Below are positions 1-8,200 of a DNA stretch of 58,422 nt, in pieces. This DNA comes from Spirochaetota bacterium (lineage in GTDB: Bacteria > Spirochaetota > GWE2-31-10 > JAFGQB01): assembly GCA_016935915.1 (NCBI GenBank), contig JAFGQB010000206.1:1-58422 (forward strand). The letters are read 5' to 3'. Each line of letters begins with the position of its first letter. Positions within the stretch are counted from its first letter, which is position 1. The position numbers and the translations under genes were made by a program. The notes under the pieces are model-generated. The model made no database searches and was not told where the DNA came from. It saw only the letters and a list, made by a program, of their open reading frames with translations.

Positions 1-3
1 AAT

Positions 4-360
4 ATGTGCCATTTTGATCCTTATAAAATTAAGTTAATGCCTTTTATTAAATATACAGGACTTGCTGTTTGCATTTTTGGGATAATTATATTTTTAATTG
101 CCTTATTTCAATTGAAAACATTTGAAAATTACAGAGGTAAACTTTTAACAACGGGAGCTTTTAAATTTATCCGGCATCCGATGTATTTTTCATATTATCT
201 CTGGATATTCGGCTATTCGGTGTTTTATGGCGCTGTAGCATCTCTTTTTGCTGGAGTTTTTTTTTCGGCAAATATCATATACTGGCAGATAAGTGAAGAA
301 AAGTTGTTAAAGCATTATTATCCTGAGTATAAAGATTATATAAAAAAAACGCTTTTTTAA
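4..360 (+). CDS. Isoprenylcysteine/phospholipid methyltransferase-family membrane enzyme, probably 5'-truncated
   Basis: This is the C-terminal part of a small integral-membrane methyltransferase of the ICMT/PEMT type, which transfers a methyl group from S-adenosylmethionine to a lipid or prenylcysteine-like substrate. The sequence shows two or three hydrophobic helices, then the family signature RHPMYFSY at about residues 56-63 and a C-terminal E-x2-L-x4-YPEYKDY segment. These two motifs form the cofactor pocket in the family. At 118 residues it is shorter than usual, and the window begins just 5' of the first ATG, so the frame probably starts outside. The physiological substrate cannot be told from sequence. 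Confidence 0.75.
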   Translation: MCHFDPYKIKLMPFIKYTGLAVCIFGIIIFLIALFQLKTFENYRGKLLTTGAFKFIRHPMYFSYYLWIFGYSVFYGAVASLFAGVFFSANIIYWQISEEKLLKHYYPEYKDYIKKTLF

Positions 361-420
361 AGTTTTTTTTAATATTATATCTGCAGTTCATTCATCCAGA
401 TTTAATCAATGAATATATTT

Positions 421-1230
421 TCAAGTCGATGCTTTGATAATTTTAAAAAATAGAGTATCCGGTAAAATTTTTCTTAAAAACAGTACAAGCCATGAATTTT
501 TTCCTTTTGAATAGCGGAGCTTTCCTCTATTGTCTGTTGCAGCTTTATAAATAATTTTAGCAATCAAAGACGGATGCGATGCAGATGGTTCCATTGCCAT
601 GGTTTTTTTAAGTGATTTTTCAAAATATTTATTATATACATCTATTTCTTCATTTTGGATATTAACCATTGAACGGTCGTAAAAATCGGTTTTTATTAAA
701 CCGGGTTCAATGATTTTTACTTTGATATTAAACGGTTTCAATTCATAATGGAGACCTTCGGAGAAGCCTTCAATCGCCCATTTTGTACTGTTATAAATAC
801 TGTAAAACGGAACCGTGATCCTGCCGCCGATAGATGCTACATTTATTATTATACCATGTTTTTGTTTTCTGAAGATCGGAATAATTTCCCTGACCGCATC
901 CATTAATCCCAGAACATTTGTGTTGTACTGTTTTTCAATCTGCTCTCTGGTAGAAAGCTCAAATGCTCCTCTCACAGCATAACCGGCATTATTCACAAAA
1001 ACGTCGATCTTTCCGAATTTATCAAGTGTATATCGAATTGCCTTTTTTATGGAATTTATTTCAAGAACATCAAGATGAACTATGTCCATTTTTGTTTCGT
1101 GAAGTTCGGTTTTACGTTTATCAGGATTACGCATTGTTGCAACAACATTCCATCCTTTTTTATAAAAATAAAGAGCTGTCTCTTTGCCTATGCCTGTTGA
1201 ACTTCCGGTTATTAATACAGTGTTTGGCAT
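421..1230 (-). CDS. Short-chain dehydrogenase/reductase (SDR) family oxidoreductase
   Basis: A classical SDR of 269 residues, the normal family length, acting as a cytoplasmic NAD(P)-dependent oxidoreductase. The N-terminal Rossmann nucleotide-binding motif TGSSTGIG, the NNAG motif (NNAGYA), the catalytic serine region (NVASIGG) and the Tyr-x3-Lys motif (YNSTK) are all present and in order. The start ATG at 1230 begins the Rossmann strand directly. The C-terminal residues after about 190 are variable in the family and set the substrate, which I cannot predict. The gene is transcribed leftward, away from the interrupted membrane-protein gene, and looks like ordinary host sequence. Confidence 0.9.
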   Translation of the reverse strand: MPNTVLITGSSTGIGKETALYFYKKGWNVVATMRNPDKRKTELHETKMDIVHLDVLEINSIKKAIRYTLDKFGKIDVFVNNAGYAVRGAFELSTREQIEKQYNTNVLGLMDAVREIIPIFRKQKHGIIINVASIGGRITVPFYSIYNSTKWAIEGFSEGLHYELKPFNIKVKIIEPGLIKTDFYDRSMVNIQNEEIDVYNKYFEKSLKKTMAMEPSASHPSLIAKIIYKAATDNRGKLRYSKGKNSWLVLFLRKILPDTLFFKIIKAST

Positions 1231-1329
1231 AAAATAATCTCCCCCAAATTATTAAATCTTATTTAATAATTATATCATATAAATTATATTTAACAAATAA
1301 AGAAAAAAATGAAAAAAATTTAAATTATT

Positions 1330-1641
1330 TTAGTTTTTTTTAGATTTTAAAATTGCAATTGATGTAAAAACAATTGCAGCTTCTTTAACACGTACTTGAT
1401 GTACGCCCCATGTGAATATAATTAATAAGATAATATTAAATAAAAATAAGGATAAGTTATTTATTGAAACAGTAATTGTTATTTGATTAATAATAAGTGA
1501 AAAATAAATGAATATAGTTTTTATTATTATGGTTAGACAAGATAATAAGGAAGCATAGAATAAACCCATGGACATTCTGGAAAGTCCTTCAGCATTCAAT
1601 ACTTCTTCACTAAGTGATTGCGAGGATTTTATAATTTCTAT
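1330..1641 (-). pseudogene. 3' fragment of a host membrane-protein gene interrupted by the prophage
   Basis: This is the C-terminal part of a gene whose 5' part lies at 41880-42379. A reading frame with its own ATG at 1599 encodes 89 residues with two or three hydrophobic helices. Upstream of that ATG the same frame stays open through 13 more codons to the TCTAT target duplication at 1637-1641. Joining it across one TCTAT to the right fragment gives a continuous protein of about 268 residues with hydrophobic segments at both ends. The family is not recognised. The fragment may still be transcribed, but it lacks the original N-terminus. Confidence 0.85.
1637..1641. repeat. Left copy of the 5-bp target-site duplication
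   Basis: TCTAT directly precedes the first base of the prophage (TGTA). The identical pentamer follows the last base at 41880-41884. Mu transposition makes 5-bp target duplications, so this is the expected footprint. Confidence 0.9.
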
Positions 1642-1668
1642 TGTAGGGGGTCATAGAGATTGAAATCC
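1642..1668 (+). repeat. Left terminal sequence of the prophage
   Basis: Reading inward, the left end is TGTAGGGGGTCATAGAGATT followed by GAAATCC. The right end read inward on the other strand starts TGTAACCGCTCACGAAATTT followed by GCAATTT. TGTA, the TCA at positions 10-12 and TTGnAAT at 18-24 coincide, as expected for a terminal transposase-binding site. Confidence 0.8.
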
Positions 1669-1728
1669 TTTAAATAAATTGTATCTTATTAAATATCAAT
1701 CAATTAAGCCCAGATTTATAGTAAATAA

Positions 1729-2000
1729 AAATGCAAAAAAATGCAACAATTAGTATAAAAAAAGCAAAAAAATGCAAATTATTTAAAATGTCTTCAACTT
1801 ATATTATATCAATAAGTTAAATTAAAAATGATTTAAAAAACAATAACTAAATTCAGCAATAATGCAACAATAATTAAAATTTTTAAAGTTAATCATAACA
1901 TTTTTCTAATTGTCGCTATATAAATCAGTTAAGAACAAATCAATGCATTTTATTATTTCATAAAAAATATTAAAAAATGCAACAATTATAAAATAAAAAT
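1729..2000 (+). repeat. Iterated ATGCAACAATTA motif in the AT-rich left-end non-coding region
   Basis: The 435 bp between the prophage end and the ASCH gene contain no convincing gene. They hold a short direct motif: ATGCAACAATTA at 1741, ATGCAAATTATT at 1771, ATGCAACAATAATT at 1862 and ATGCAACAATTATA near 1977, each preceded by an A-rich stretch. The copies share orientation and are about 30 to 115 bp apart. They may be extra transposase-binding sites or binding sites for a host nucleoid protein. They differ from the right-end repeats, so the role is open. Confidence 0.5.
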
Positions 2001-2076
2001 CACTCGCGTTATCAGAAAAAAAGGGGCTTTTAAGGTATTTCAAAAAATATTTAAATATAAGTTAAACATTATTATA

Positions 2077-2445
2077 TTATAAATAAACAAAAGATTGTGG
2101 TGGTAATACACCAAAATTTTTTATTAAATTTAATGGGTTGTTATATAATTTAGTATTTTTAATTTTAATAGCATATCCGTGATTTTTGTTCATAAAATAA
2201 TCAAAAAAATATTCTTTTGTAATTCCAGAGAATTTTTCTGTTTTTAGCCATAATGTGTTTATATCATCAAATAACAAATCATCTATATAAAATTCTCCAA
2301 TAACTTTTTTAATAGGAGATGAAGCATATACAATAATTTTTTCGATATCCTTCTTTTTAAAAATAGTTCTTCGGTATTCATATTTTTTATCACCTTCAAA
2401 AATTTTAAAAGCGAATTCTGGTTTAATAGACAATAATACTTTCAT
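2077..2445 (-). CDS. ASCH-domain (PUA-like) RNA-binding protein
   Basis: A 122-residue single-domain protein of the ASCH superfamily, a PUA-like fold that binds or processes RNA or modified nucleotides. The start LLSIKPEFAFKIFEG followed by KKYEYRR is the characteristic first strand, helix and basic turn of the family. The central IVYASSP and VIGEF strands also fit. Its start codon overlaps the end of the upstream PIN-GNAT gene by 23 nucleotides, so the two are probably translationally coupled and work together. The pair sits at the distal end of the leftward cargo operon. The target RNA is unknown; a toxin, antitoxin or sensor role is possible. Confidence 0.8.
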   Translation of the reverse strand: MKVLLSIKPEFAFKIFEGDKKYEYRRTIFKKKDIEKIIVYASSPIKKVIGEFYIDDLLFDDINTLWLKTEKFSGITKEYFFDYFMNKNHGYAIKIKNTKLYNNPLNLIKNFGVLPPQSFVYL

Positions 2446-3934
2446 CAGTTTTTGTTTCCTTTATAATTGTTTTAAAATCATCAAAAGAAATTTTTTGAAA
2501 ACCTCTTGGAACAGATTTTATATCTTTGATAATATTTAATTCAATCAATCTTTTTAGATTAATTCTTTTTGGAAATGAATAATTATATAAAAAATTTACA
2601 ATAAATGGTCGATAATAAGGCTTAAAATTCCACCAATCTGATAATTCTTTATTAGAAAATACACTTCTTTTTCTGCAAAGAGAAATAAATTCTTCTTCAT
2701 GTTTAATATCAAAGATTATATTTTCAATTATTCCAACTGTTGTTATTACACTTTCATAAAAACCGCCAGTCCTATAGAAAATAATAACATCTCCACTTTT
2801 AATATTTTTTTCTAGTGATCTTGATATATAAACTTTACTAACTGCATTTCTGAAAGGTTCATTTTCAATATAATTTTCAGGAGATTCTGTTTTAAGTATT
2901 GAATCAGGTAATAAGTTTGTATGATAGCCAGGATATATAGGCACTAAAAAAAAGTTGGTATTTGTTGGAATAAATGGAAAAGTTATTTTTGGATTATTTT
3001 TTATAAAATTTTTTTTAAAATTTCTTTTATAAACGAATTCTGATCCTGCGATACTATTTTTTTTGCCATGATAAATAAATCCAAATTCTGATAATAAATT
3101 AATTAATCTGTTTTGATCAATATTATTATTAAAAATTGTTACATATATTTCTTCCACTTTATATGCTAATGCATTATCAAAAATAATTTTTATGAATCTT
3201 TCACCAATTTTAAATCCATTTAAAATAACTTTAAAAGTACCGATTTTTAAACGTCTTTTTTTTAAGAAAACAGGTTCAATGTCTGAATAATTTTCATTTT
3301 CATTTTCAATTTTTAAATAAAGAAAACCAATTATTTTATTATCTTTATAACAAATATATGCATAATCATCTGCCTTTTTATTAAACCATTTATTAAATTC
3401 TGGATAATCAATTCTAAATGAATCAAAAAAAGAATCGTTAATATTGATATTACCAAAAAACTCTTTTTTTATTGATAAAATTTTATAATCAATAAAAGTA
3501 GGATTTTCCGCAATAATTTTTTCTAAAAAAGAATCTATATTAAAAACTTTTGATGATAAATTTAAAATTTTAGCTTTTTTAAAAATGTTTTTATCTTCTG
3601 TTATTAAGATATCAACTCTATTATTATAAAGTTCATTTAGTAATTTTGAATCATTTAAATCATTTTCAGTTTTATCAAATTTTTGAGATAATTTTGATAA
3701 TTCTTCTGAAAATGAGGATATTGTTTTTAAAATATTATAATTATTTAATTTTATATTAAAAGTTTTAACAACTTGAGGATTTTTATATTTATTTATTTCT
3801 TCTACTGTAACAGGATGTATAATTTTTTTATAATGTAAATTATCTAACCATCTAAATAAAATTCCAATTTCCTCATTAATTATATTTTGAGATTCTCTAT
3901 GAATTATTATATTTGTATCTAATAAAACATTCAA
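2423..3934 (-). CDS. PIN nuclease-like, GNAT and PUA/EVE-like three-domain protein
   Basis: A 503-residue multidomain protein. Residues 1-125 look like a PIN-type ribonuclease: LLDTNIII with Asp6 at the start and ITEDKN near residue 112 provide the usual acidic residues. Residues about 150-310 resemble a GNAT acetyltransferase, with strands around DDYAYICYKDNKIIGFLYL and a basic helix for acetyl-CoA. Residues about 370-450 (SGDVIIFYRTGG, ITTVGIIE) resemble a PUA/EVE module. The frame begins with TTG at 3934, nine bases after an AAGGA ribosome-binding site; no in-frame ATG precedes the PIN motif. Such fusions are typical of toxin-antitoxin or defence loci. The substrate is unknown; an RNA-targeting effector is my inference. 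Confidence 0.7.
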   Translation of the reverse strand: MNVLLDTNIIIHRESQNIINEEIGILFRWLDNLHYKKIIHPVTVEEINKYKNPQVVKTFNIKLNNYNILKTISSFSEELSKLSQKFDKTENDLNDSKLLNELYNNRVDILITEDKNIFKKAKILNLSSKVFNIDSFLEKIIAENPTFIDYKILSIKKEFFGNININDSFFDSFRIDYPEFNKWFNKKADDYAYICYKDNKIIGFLYLKIENENENYSDIEPVFLKKRRLKIGTFKVILNGFKIGERFIKIIFDNALAYKVEEIYVTIFNNNIDQNRLINLLSEFGFIYHGKKNSIAGSEFVYKRNFKKNFIKNNPKITFPFIPTNTNFFLVPIYPGYHTNLLPDSILKTESPENYIENEPFRNAVSKVYISRSLEKNIKSGDVIIFYRTGGFYESVITTVGIIENIIFDIKHEEEFISLCRKRSVFSNKELSDWWNFKPYYRPFIVNFLYNYSFPKRINLKRLIELNIIKDIKSVPRGFQKISFDDFKTIIKETKTDESIIVY

Positions 3935-4063
3935 ATTATTTTATCCTTAAAAATATAATAATATATTTTATTAACATTTACATTTTCTTAAAATCATTTT
4001 AAAATTTAAATCTTTAAACTATTTCAAATTTAAAAACATAAATTTAAAATTTATGAGTTTTTA

Positions 4064-4465
4064 TTATTCAATAGCTTTTAAAATTCTATTTATAACATTA
4101 TCAAAATCTGATTTTATTTCTGATTCCCATATACGAATTACTTTCCAACCAATCTGTAATAATTCTTCATTAACAAAAGCATCTCTTTTCTTATTTCTAT
4201 ATATTTTATTTTCCCAGTATTCAACATTACTTTTTGGCATTATAAATTTTTCTGGATTATAATGCCAAAAATCAGAATCAATAAATATAATTACTTTTTT
4301 CTTTCGGAAAACAATATCCGGTTTTCCTATTATTTTTTTTACATGTTTTGAAAAATAAATTCTTCTTTTTTTTAATTCTCTCATTATTTTAAGTTCAGGA
4401 GCAGTATTTTTTGAACGTATATTTTGCATGTTTTTTCTTCTAGCTTCTTTTGAAATATTATCCAT
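4064..4465 (-). CDS. vsr: Vsr-type very-short-patch repair endonuclease
   Basis: A 133-residue Vsr-family nuclease, which nicks next to T:G mismatches arising when 5-methylcytosine deaminates. The family features are the basic N-terminus (ARRKNMQNIRSKNTAPE), Asp50 in GKPDIVF equivalent to the catalytic Asp of E. coli Vsr, and FWH at 66-68 with the intercalating aromatic and catalytic His. Unlike E. coli Vsr the protein contains no cysteine, so the structural zinc site is absent. It begins four bases after the endonuclease gene stop, in an operon with a C5-methyltransferase, which is its usual partner. Confidence 0.9.
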   Translation of the reverse strand: MDNISKEARRKNMQNIRSKNTAPELKIMRELKKRRIYFSKHVKKIIGKPDIVFRKKKVIIFIDSDFWHYNPEKFIMPKSNVEYWENKIYRNKKRDAFVNEELLQIGWKVIRIWESEIKSDFDNVINRILKAIE

Positions 4466-4469
4466 AACA

Positions 4470-5450
4470 TTAATTGTTAACTGAAAAATCCATTAAATAA
4501 TTTTCATCATCAAATTTATAAAAAGTAACATCTGTTCGTCCATAATTTACTAAATGTTCTCTTGTAATAAATTCTCCATATTTTAATCCAAGTCTATTTC
4601 TAAAGTATTCGCCTAGAAGACTATTATTATGCGGCGTTTCTATTGCCTGGCCTTCTTCGCTTTTTTGAGCTCTTGTACATATAAAAGTTTTTGAATCATC
4701 AGTTACAACAGTAAAATGTTGTGTCCTGAGCGGGAAAAAATCGCTCCTATAAACTTCTGGCGGAAGCTGAATATATGCCTGATTTGGATTCCGTCCTTCT
4801 CTTTGACCCCAATTAAGTCCCCCTTTATTTTGGACTTCTCCATTTCTGCTTAACAATGAAATAGTTACATTTTCTAAATTATCTGTATTGGGAATATTTA
4901 GAATTTTATTATCTTTTATTTCCTCTTCATGTTTATGTCTTGGATAATAATATTTATCATTATAAATTTTTATTAATTGTTCAGTTTCTAAATTCTGACA
5001 GTATATTGAATCTTTTTCTAAAATATTGAAATAATCAATAACATTATTATCATTAATTTCTGCTAAGATTTCACGCTGTTTTTGATAAAATGCATTTTGA
5101 GTATAATTTGCAGAACCAATAAAAGATTTAAATAAAATATTTTTTTTAAACCATGTATAAATTTTACTATGTACAGATGGTAACTCAAATATATAACTGC
5201 AGGAAAAGTTTTTTGAATATTCAGATTTCATGATACTTTGAAAACCTCTATGATTGCTTAAAGAAATTCCATCTGATGGACACATTCCAATTAATAAAGA
5301 AATATTAAAATTCGTTCCTAAAGTTTTAAGCTCTTCTAAATGATGAAATGCCATTGCGGATGTTGCATATCCGGATATAATTTGTAATTTATCTGCGCCT
5401 TCTTTATAAGGTTGTATTAAGACTTTTTCATATAAATTATCATATATCAT
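4470..5450 (-). CDS. NgoFVII-family (PLD-fold) type II restriction endonuclease
   Basis: A 326-residue protein that matches the NgoFVII restriction endonuclease family, which uses a phospholipase D-type active site. His94 and Lys96 in VHSKIY, followed by FIGSANYTQNAF at about 110-121 with Ser113 and Asn115, form the HxK...S-x-N half-site; two halves come together in a dimer in this superfamily. The C-terminal part (about 200-326) is probably the DNA-recognition domain. Its ATG overlaps the methyltransferase stop codon, so the modification enzyme is translated first. The recognition sequence cannot be read from the protein; founding-family members recognise short GC-rich sites. Confidence 0.85.
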   Translation of the reverse strand: MIYDNLYEKVLIQPYKEGADKLQIISGYATSAMAFHHLEELKTLGTNFNISLLIGMCPSDGISLSNHRGFQSIMKSEYSKNFSCSYIFELPSVHSKIYTWFKKNILFKSFIGSANYTQNAFYQKQREILAEINDNNVIDYFNILEKDSIYCQNLETEQLIKIYNDKYYYPRHKHEEEIKDNKILNIPNTDNLENVTISLLSRNGEVQNKGGLNWGQREGRNPNQAYIQLPPEVYRSDFFPLRTQHFTVVTDDSKTFICTRAQKSEEGQAIETPHNNSLLGEYFRNRLGLKYGEFITREHLVNYGRTDVTFYKFDDENYLMDFSVNN

Positions 5451-6595
5451 GACATTATATATTCCTTAATTTTATTAATAATCTTAAATTGTTCATTATC
5501 AATATTTTTTAATAAGTTTAAATGGTTTTCTTTTAATAAAATATTAAAAGAAGGTTTAGTTGAATCATAATTTTCACCGGCAAAGCATTTTAAAATTGAT
5601 TCAAAAATTATTTTTACCCCTTCAACTGGTACCGCCATACCAATTTGTTTTCTGACGCTTTCTTTTGAACCAATAAAGTTAAAATTATCAGGAAAAGTCT
5701 GCAATCTTGCTCTTTCTCTGTTAGTTAATGCCCTGTTTTCATTCCAATGATAAACATGGGTACCACCGCCGCCGCTGCCAGTTACTGTATAAGATGGTTT
5801 TGCAGGATCCAGCCGTCTATAAATTTGGCTTATTTTTGCACCTTTTATATTTAATTGTAATTTTTCCGGTATATCTGCAGAAAAGGCATTTTCTCCAGGT
5901 TTAATATATTTAAGACGTTCAATTACAGATTTTGATTGTACAGTGAATTCATGATTTGAGGCATTATCTGGAATAGGAGGATTTTCAATTGCATCTTTGC
6001 AGGTACGAATTTTAGTTTTATATGGTTCTGTAGCTGGTATTTTATAAATTATATTTATATCTTCTCTTATTCCGATAATTATAATCCTATGTCTTGCCTG
6101 AGGTATTCCATATTCTTCAAATTTATATAAATGAGGATAAATTGAATATCCGGCATTGAACATTTCATTTAAAATAATAGAAAATATTTTGCCATCATTT
6201 GAATTTTTTAATCCGCCAACATTTTCTGCAAGAAACCATTTAGGTTTGAATTTTTCTAATGCCTTAATACCATATGAATATAATGGCCCATAAATTCCAT
6301 TTATTCCTTTTTGTTCGCCGATAATGCTAAAATCATTACACGGGAAACCGAAAGCTAAAGCGTCAATTTTTGATATTTTTTCAAGTATATTATAATCTAA
6401 TTTTCTTATATCTTTGCAAATAACCGTATTTGAATTTTTTGCTATATTGTATTCATATGTCGCGCATGTATCTTTATCAAAATCATTTGCCCATGCATGA
6501 ATAATTTTATATTCTGGATTATTAATTTCAGCAGATGATGCGGCATAACCAATACCGCCGGGGCCGCAAAATAATTCTCCTAATTTAAATATCAT
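5447..6595 (-). CDS. DNA (cytosine-5)-methyltransferase of the restriction-modification system
   Basis: A 382-residue C5-cytosine methyltransferase with the motifs in the usual order: motif I FCGPGG (9-14) for S-adenosylmethionine, motif IV GFPCNDFS with catalytic Cys86, motif VI ENV (124-126), motif VIII QARHR (166-170), then a target-recognition region and motifs IX-X (RERARLQTFPDNF, QIGMAVPV). It is the first gene of a three-gene operon with the NgoFVII-like endonuclease and Vsr, and would protect host and phage DNA. Base composition is much more AT-rich than the phage core, consistent with separate acquisition. The site specificity is not predicted. Confidence 0.95.
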   Translation of the reverse strand: MIFKLGELFCGPGGIGYAASSAEINNPEYKIIHAWANDFDKDTCATYEYNIAKNSNTVICKDIRKLDYNILEKISKIDALAFGFPCNDFSIIGEQKGINGIYGPLYSYGIKALEKFKPKWFLAENVGGLKNSNDGKIFSIILNEMFNAGYSIYPHLYKFEEYGIPQARHRIIIIGIREDINIIYKIPATEPYKTKIRTCKDAIENPPIPDNASNHEFTVQSKSVIERLKYIKPGENAFSADIPEKLQLNIKGAKISQIYRRLDPAKPSYTVTGSGGGGTHVYHWNENRALTNRERARLQTFPDNFNFIGSKESVRKQIGMAVPVEGVKIIFESILKCFAGENYDSTKPSFNILLKENHLNLLKNIDNEQFKIINKIKEYIMS

Positions 6596-6674
6596 ATATT
6601 ACCTTTAATTTTATAATCCTTAATTTATAAATTTACTATAAGTTTGTAAAGTAAAATATTTAAATTAATAGCTT

Positions 6675-7574
6675 TTATTTTTTATATATTTGCTTATATA
6701 ATTCTGAATTTGTAAAATTATCTTTTAATGTTTCAATCCATTCTTTATGTTGATTTTCTATATAATGTTTTAATGTACTTTCATATTTTGAGGCTATAAT
6801 ATCAATTAATGGTTTATAATTTATTAATTTAAGAAAATCATCATTTGAAAACCCGAATAACGATGTTAAAAAATTTGGAAAAAGATTATCTTTATCTTTT
6901 AATTTAAAATAGTTTTTTATTCTTTCTAAATAATTCTCAATTCCAAAAGTTGTAAAAAAAGCGATTGATTCAATTTTATACGGCCAAATATTATCACAAA
7001 AAAAATCTTCAGTACATTTATATTTATGTTTTGATAATATATTAACTAAACTGGCATTAAGATTTGGATTTTTATTTGTTATTATAATATTATAAATTTT
7101 GTTTATTTGTTCTTCTGTTATAAACTTTAAATGATTCTGAGAAATATACATTATAGCATTCAAATTTATTTGATTATTATTAATCAGTAGTTTATCAATT
7201 TCTAAATCCATTTCTTTGATTAAAGATTTTTTAAATGTATTTTCTATTAAATCATTTAATTCTTTTGTAGCCTCTCTTGCCGGTTTAATTGAACTGGTAT
7301 AAATAATAACTCCAGATAATATCGTAAAGAAAGCAATTAATACTGCAACTGATGTTAAAAAAATATTTTGAGAAGTAATTGTAGAATTAGCAATATTTAT
7401 TTGATTTTTTAATGCAATGTTTTCATTTATTAGTTCAAAATTATTGAGTTTGTCTTCTAATAATTTGATTTTATTTTTCATTTCAATATCAGAAGTATTA
7501 TCAGCATTTATAAAAAATATTAAAATTAGAAATATTGGAATATAATTTTTTAATTTTTTTATTATTTCATTCAT
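6675..7574 (-). CDS. Unknown membrane-anchored protein with coiled coil
   Basis: Not recognised. The 299 residues begin with a hydrophobic segment (about 11-25, signal peptide or signal anchor). A coiled-coil stretch follows (about 30-65: KLLEDKLNNFELINENIALK). A second strong transmembrane helix is at about 73-93, then a long, largely helical C-terminal domain of about 200 residues with repeated short helices. That topology puts the C-terminal domain on the cytoplasmic side if both hydrophobic segments span the membrane. It lies in the same direction as the restriction-modification operon, 79 bp upstream of the methyltransferase. A membrane-acting defence effector or a phage exclusion protein is possible but unproven. 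Confidence 0.55.
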   Translation of the reverse strand: MNEIIKKLKNYIPIFLILIFFINADNTSDIEMKNKIKLLEDKLNNFELINENIALKNQINIANSTITSQNIFLTSVAVLIAFFTILSGVIIYTSSIKPAREATKELNDLIENTFKKSLIKEMDLEIDKLLINNNQINLNAIMYISQNHLKFITEEQINKIYNIIITNKNPNLNASLVNILSKHKYKCTEDFFCDNIWPYKIESIAFFTTFGIENYLERIKNYFKLKDKDNLFPNFLTSLFGFSNDDFLKLINYKPLIDIIASKYESTLKHYIENQHKEWIETLKDNFTNSELYKQIYKK

Positions 7575-7688
7575 TTGATTTTGTTAAAATACTCCTAATT
7601 GTTTTATTAATAATTTACAAATAAATAAAATGAAAATATCAAAGTTGTATTTTTCAGAATTATAAAAGTAATTTGATAAAAAAACGTT

Positions 7689-8150
7689 TTATTTAATATA
7701 TTTATCTTCTTCATAGAATAAAGGTTCTAAGTTATTTAAATAATTTCTAAAATCATTGCATTTTGTTGTTCTTGAAATCCAATCAATAGCTCCAGAATAT
7801 ATTTTTTTAAAATATCTTAGGTATTCATTATCTAAATCGATTTCTTCTTTGTAATTATCTTCTATATACTGTCTATCATATGGATGCATTCTTTTTATTT
7901 TTTTTGATAGAAATTCTCGATTAATTATATTTAATGAATTAACTAAAACAAATTTGTTTAAATAGTCATCGATTTTTATATCTTTTTTTATAGGATAAAT
8001 TTTTGATTTACATTCTACTTTTTTATCATGAAACAAAATATATAATTCAATAAAGTTGTTATCAACTTTTTCATATGTTACAATAATTCTATATAGACCA
8101 AAAAAAATTCTATCATTTTCTTTAATTAATAAATTAAAACTATTTCTCAT
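7689..8150 (-). CDS. Hypothetical protein in prophage left-arm cargo
   Basis: A 153-residue, Lys/Ile-rich protein with no domain I recognise and no signal peptide or membrane segment. I place the start at the ATG at 8150 because GGAG lies six bases before it. The longer frame to 8180 would start within the ribosome-binding region. A short Tyr/Arg-rich stretch (MHPYDRQYIEDNYKEE) occurs around residue 90. It belongs to the leftward row of very AT-rich genes. Confidence 0.5.
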   Translation of the reverse strand: MRNSFNLLIKENDRIFFGLYRIIVTYEKVDNNFIELYILFHDKKVECKSKIYPIKKDIKIDDYLNKFVLVNSLNIINREFLSKKIKRMHPYDRQYIEDNYKEEIDLDNEYLRYFKKIYSGAIDWISRTTKCNDFRNYLNNLEPLFYEEDKYIK

Positions 8151-8200
8151 AAAAATCTCCTTTTTAAATTTTTTTTCCAATTATTTAAGTTAAATTATTA

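Noticed and set aside
1642..1670. The left end (TGTAGGGGGTCATAGAGATT) resembles a lone CRISPR repeat with an ATTGAAA-like end.
   Set aside because: There is only one copy, no spacers and no cas genes, and it matches the phage right end in inverted orientation, so it is a transposon terminus.
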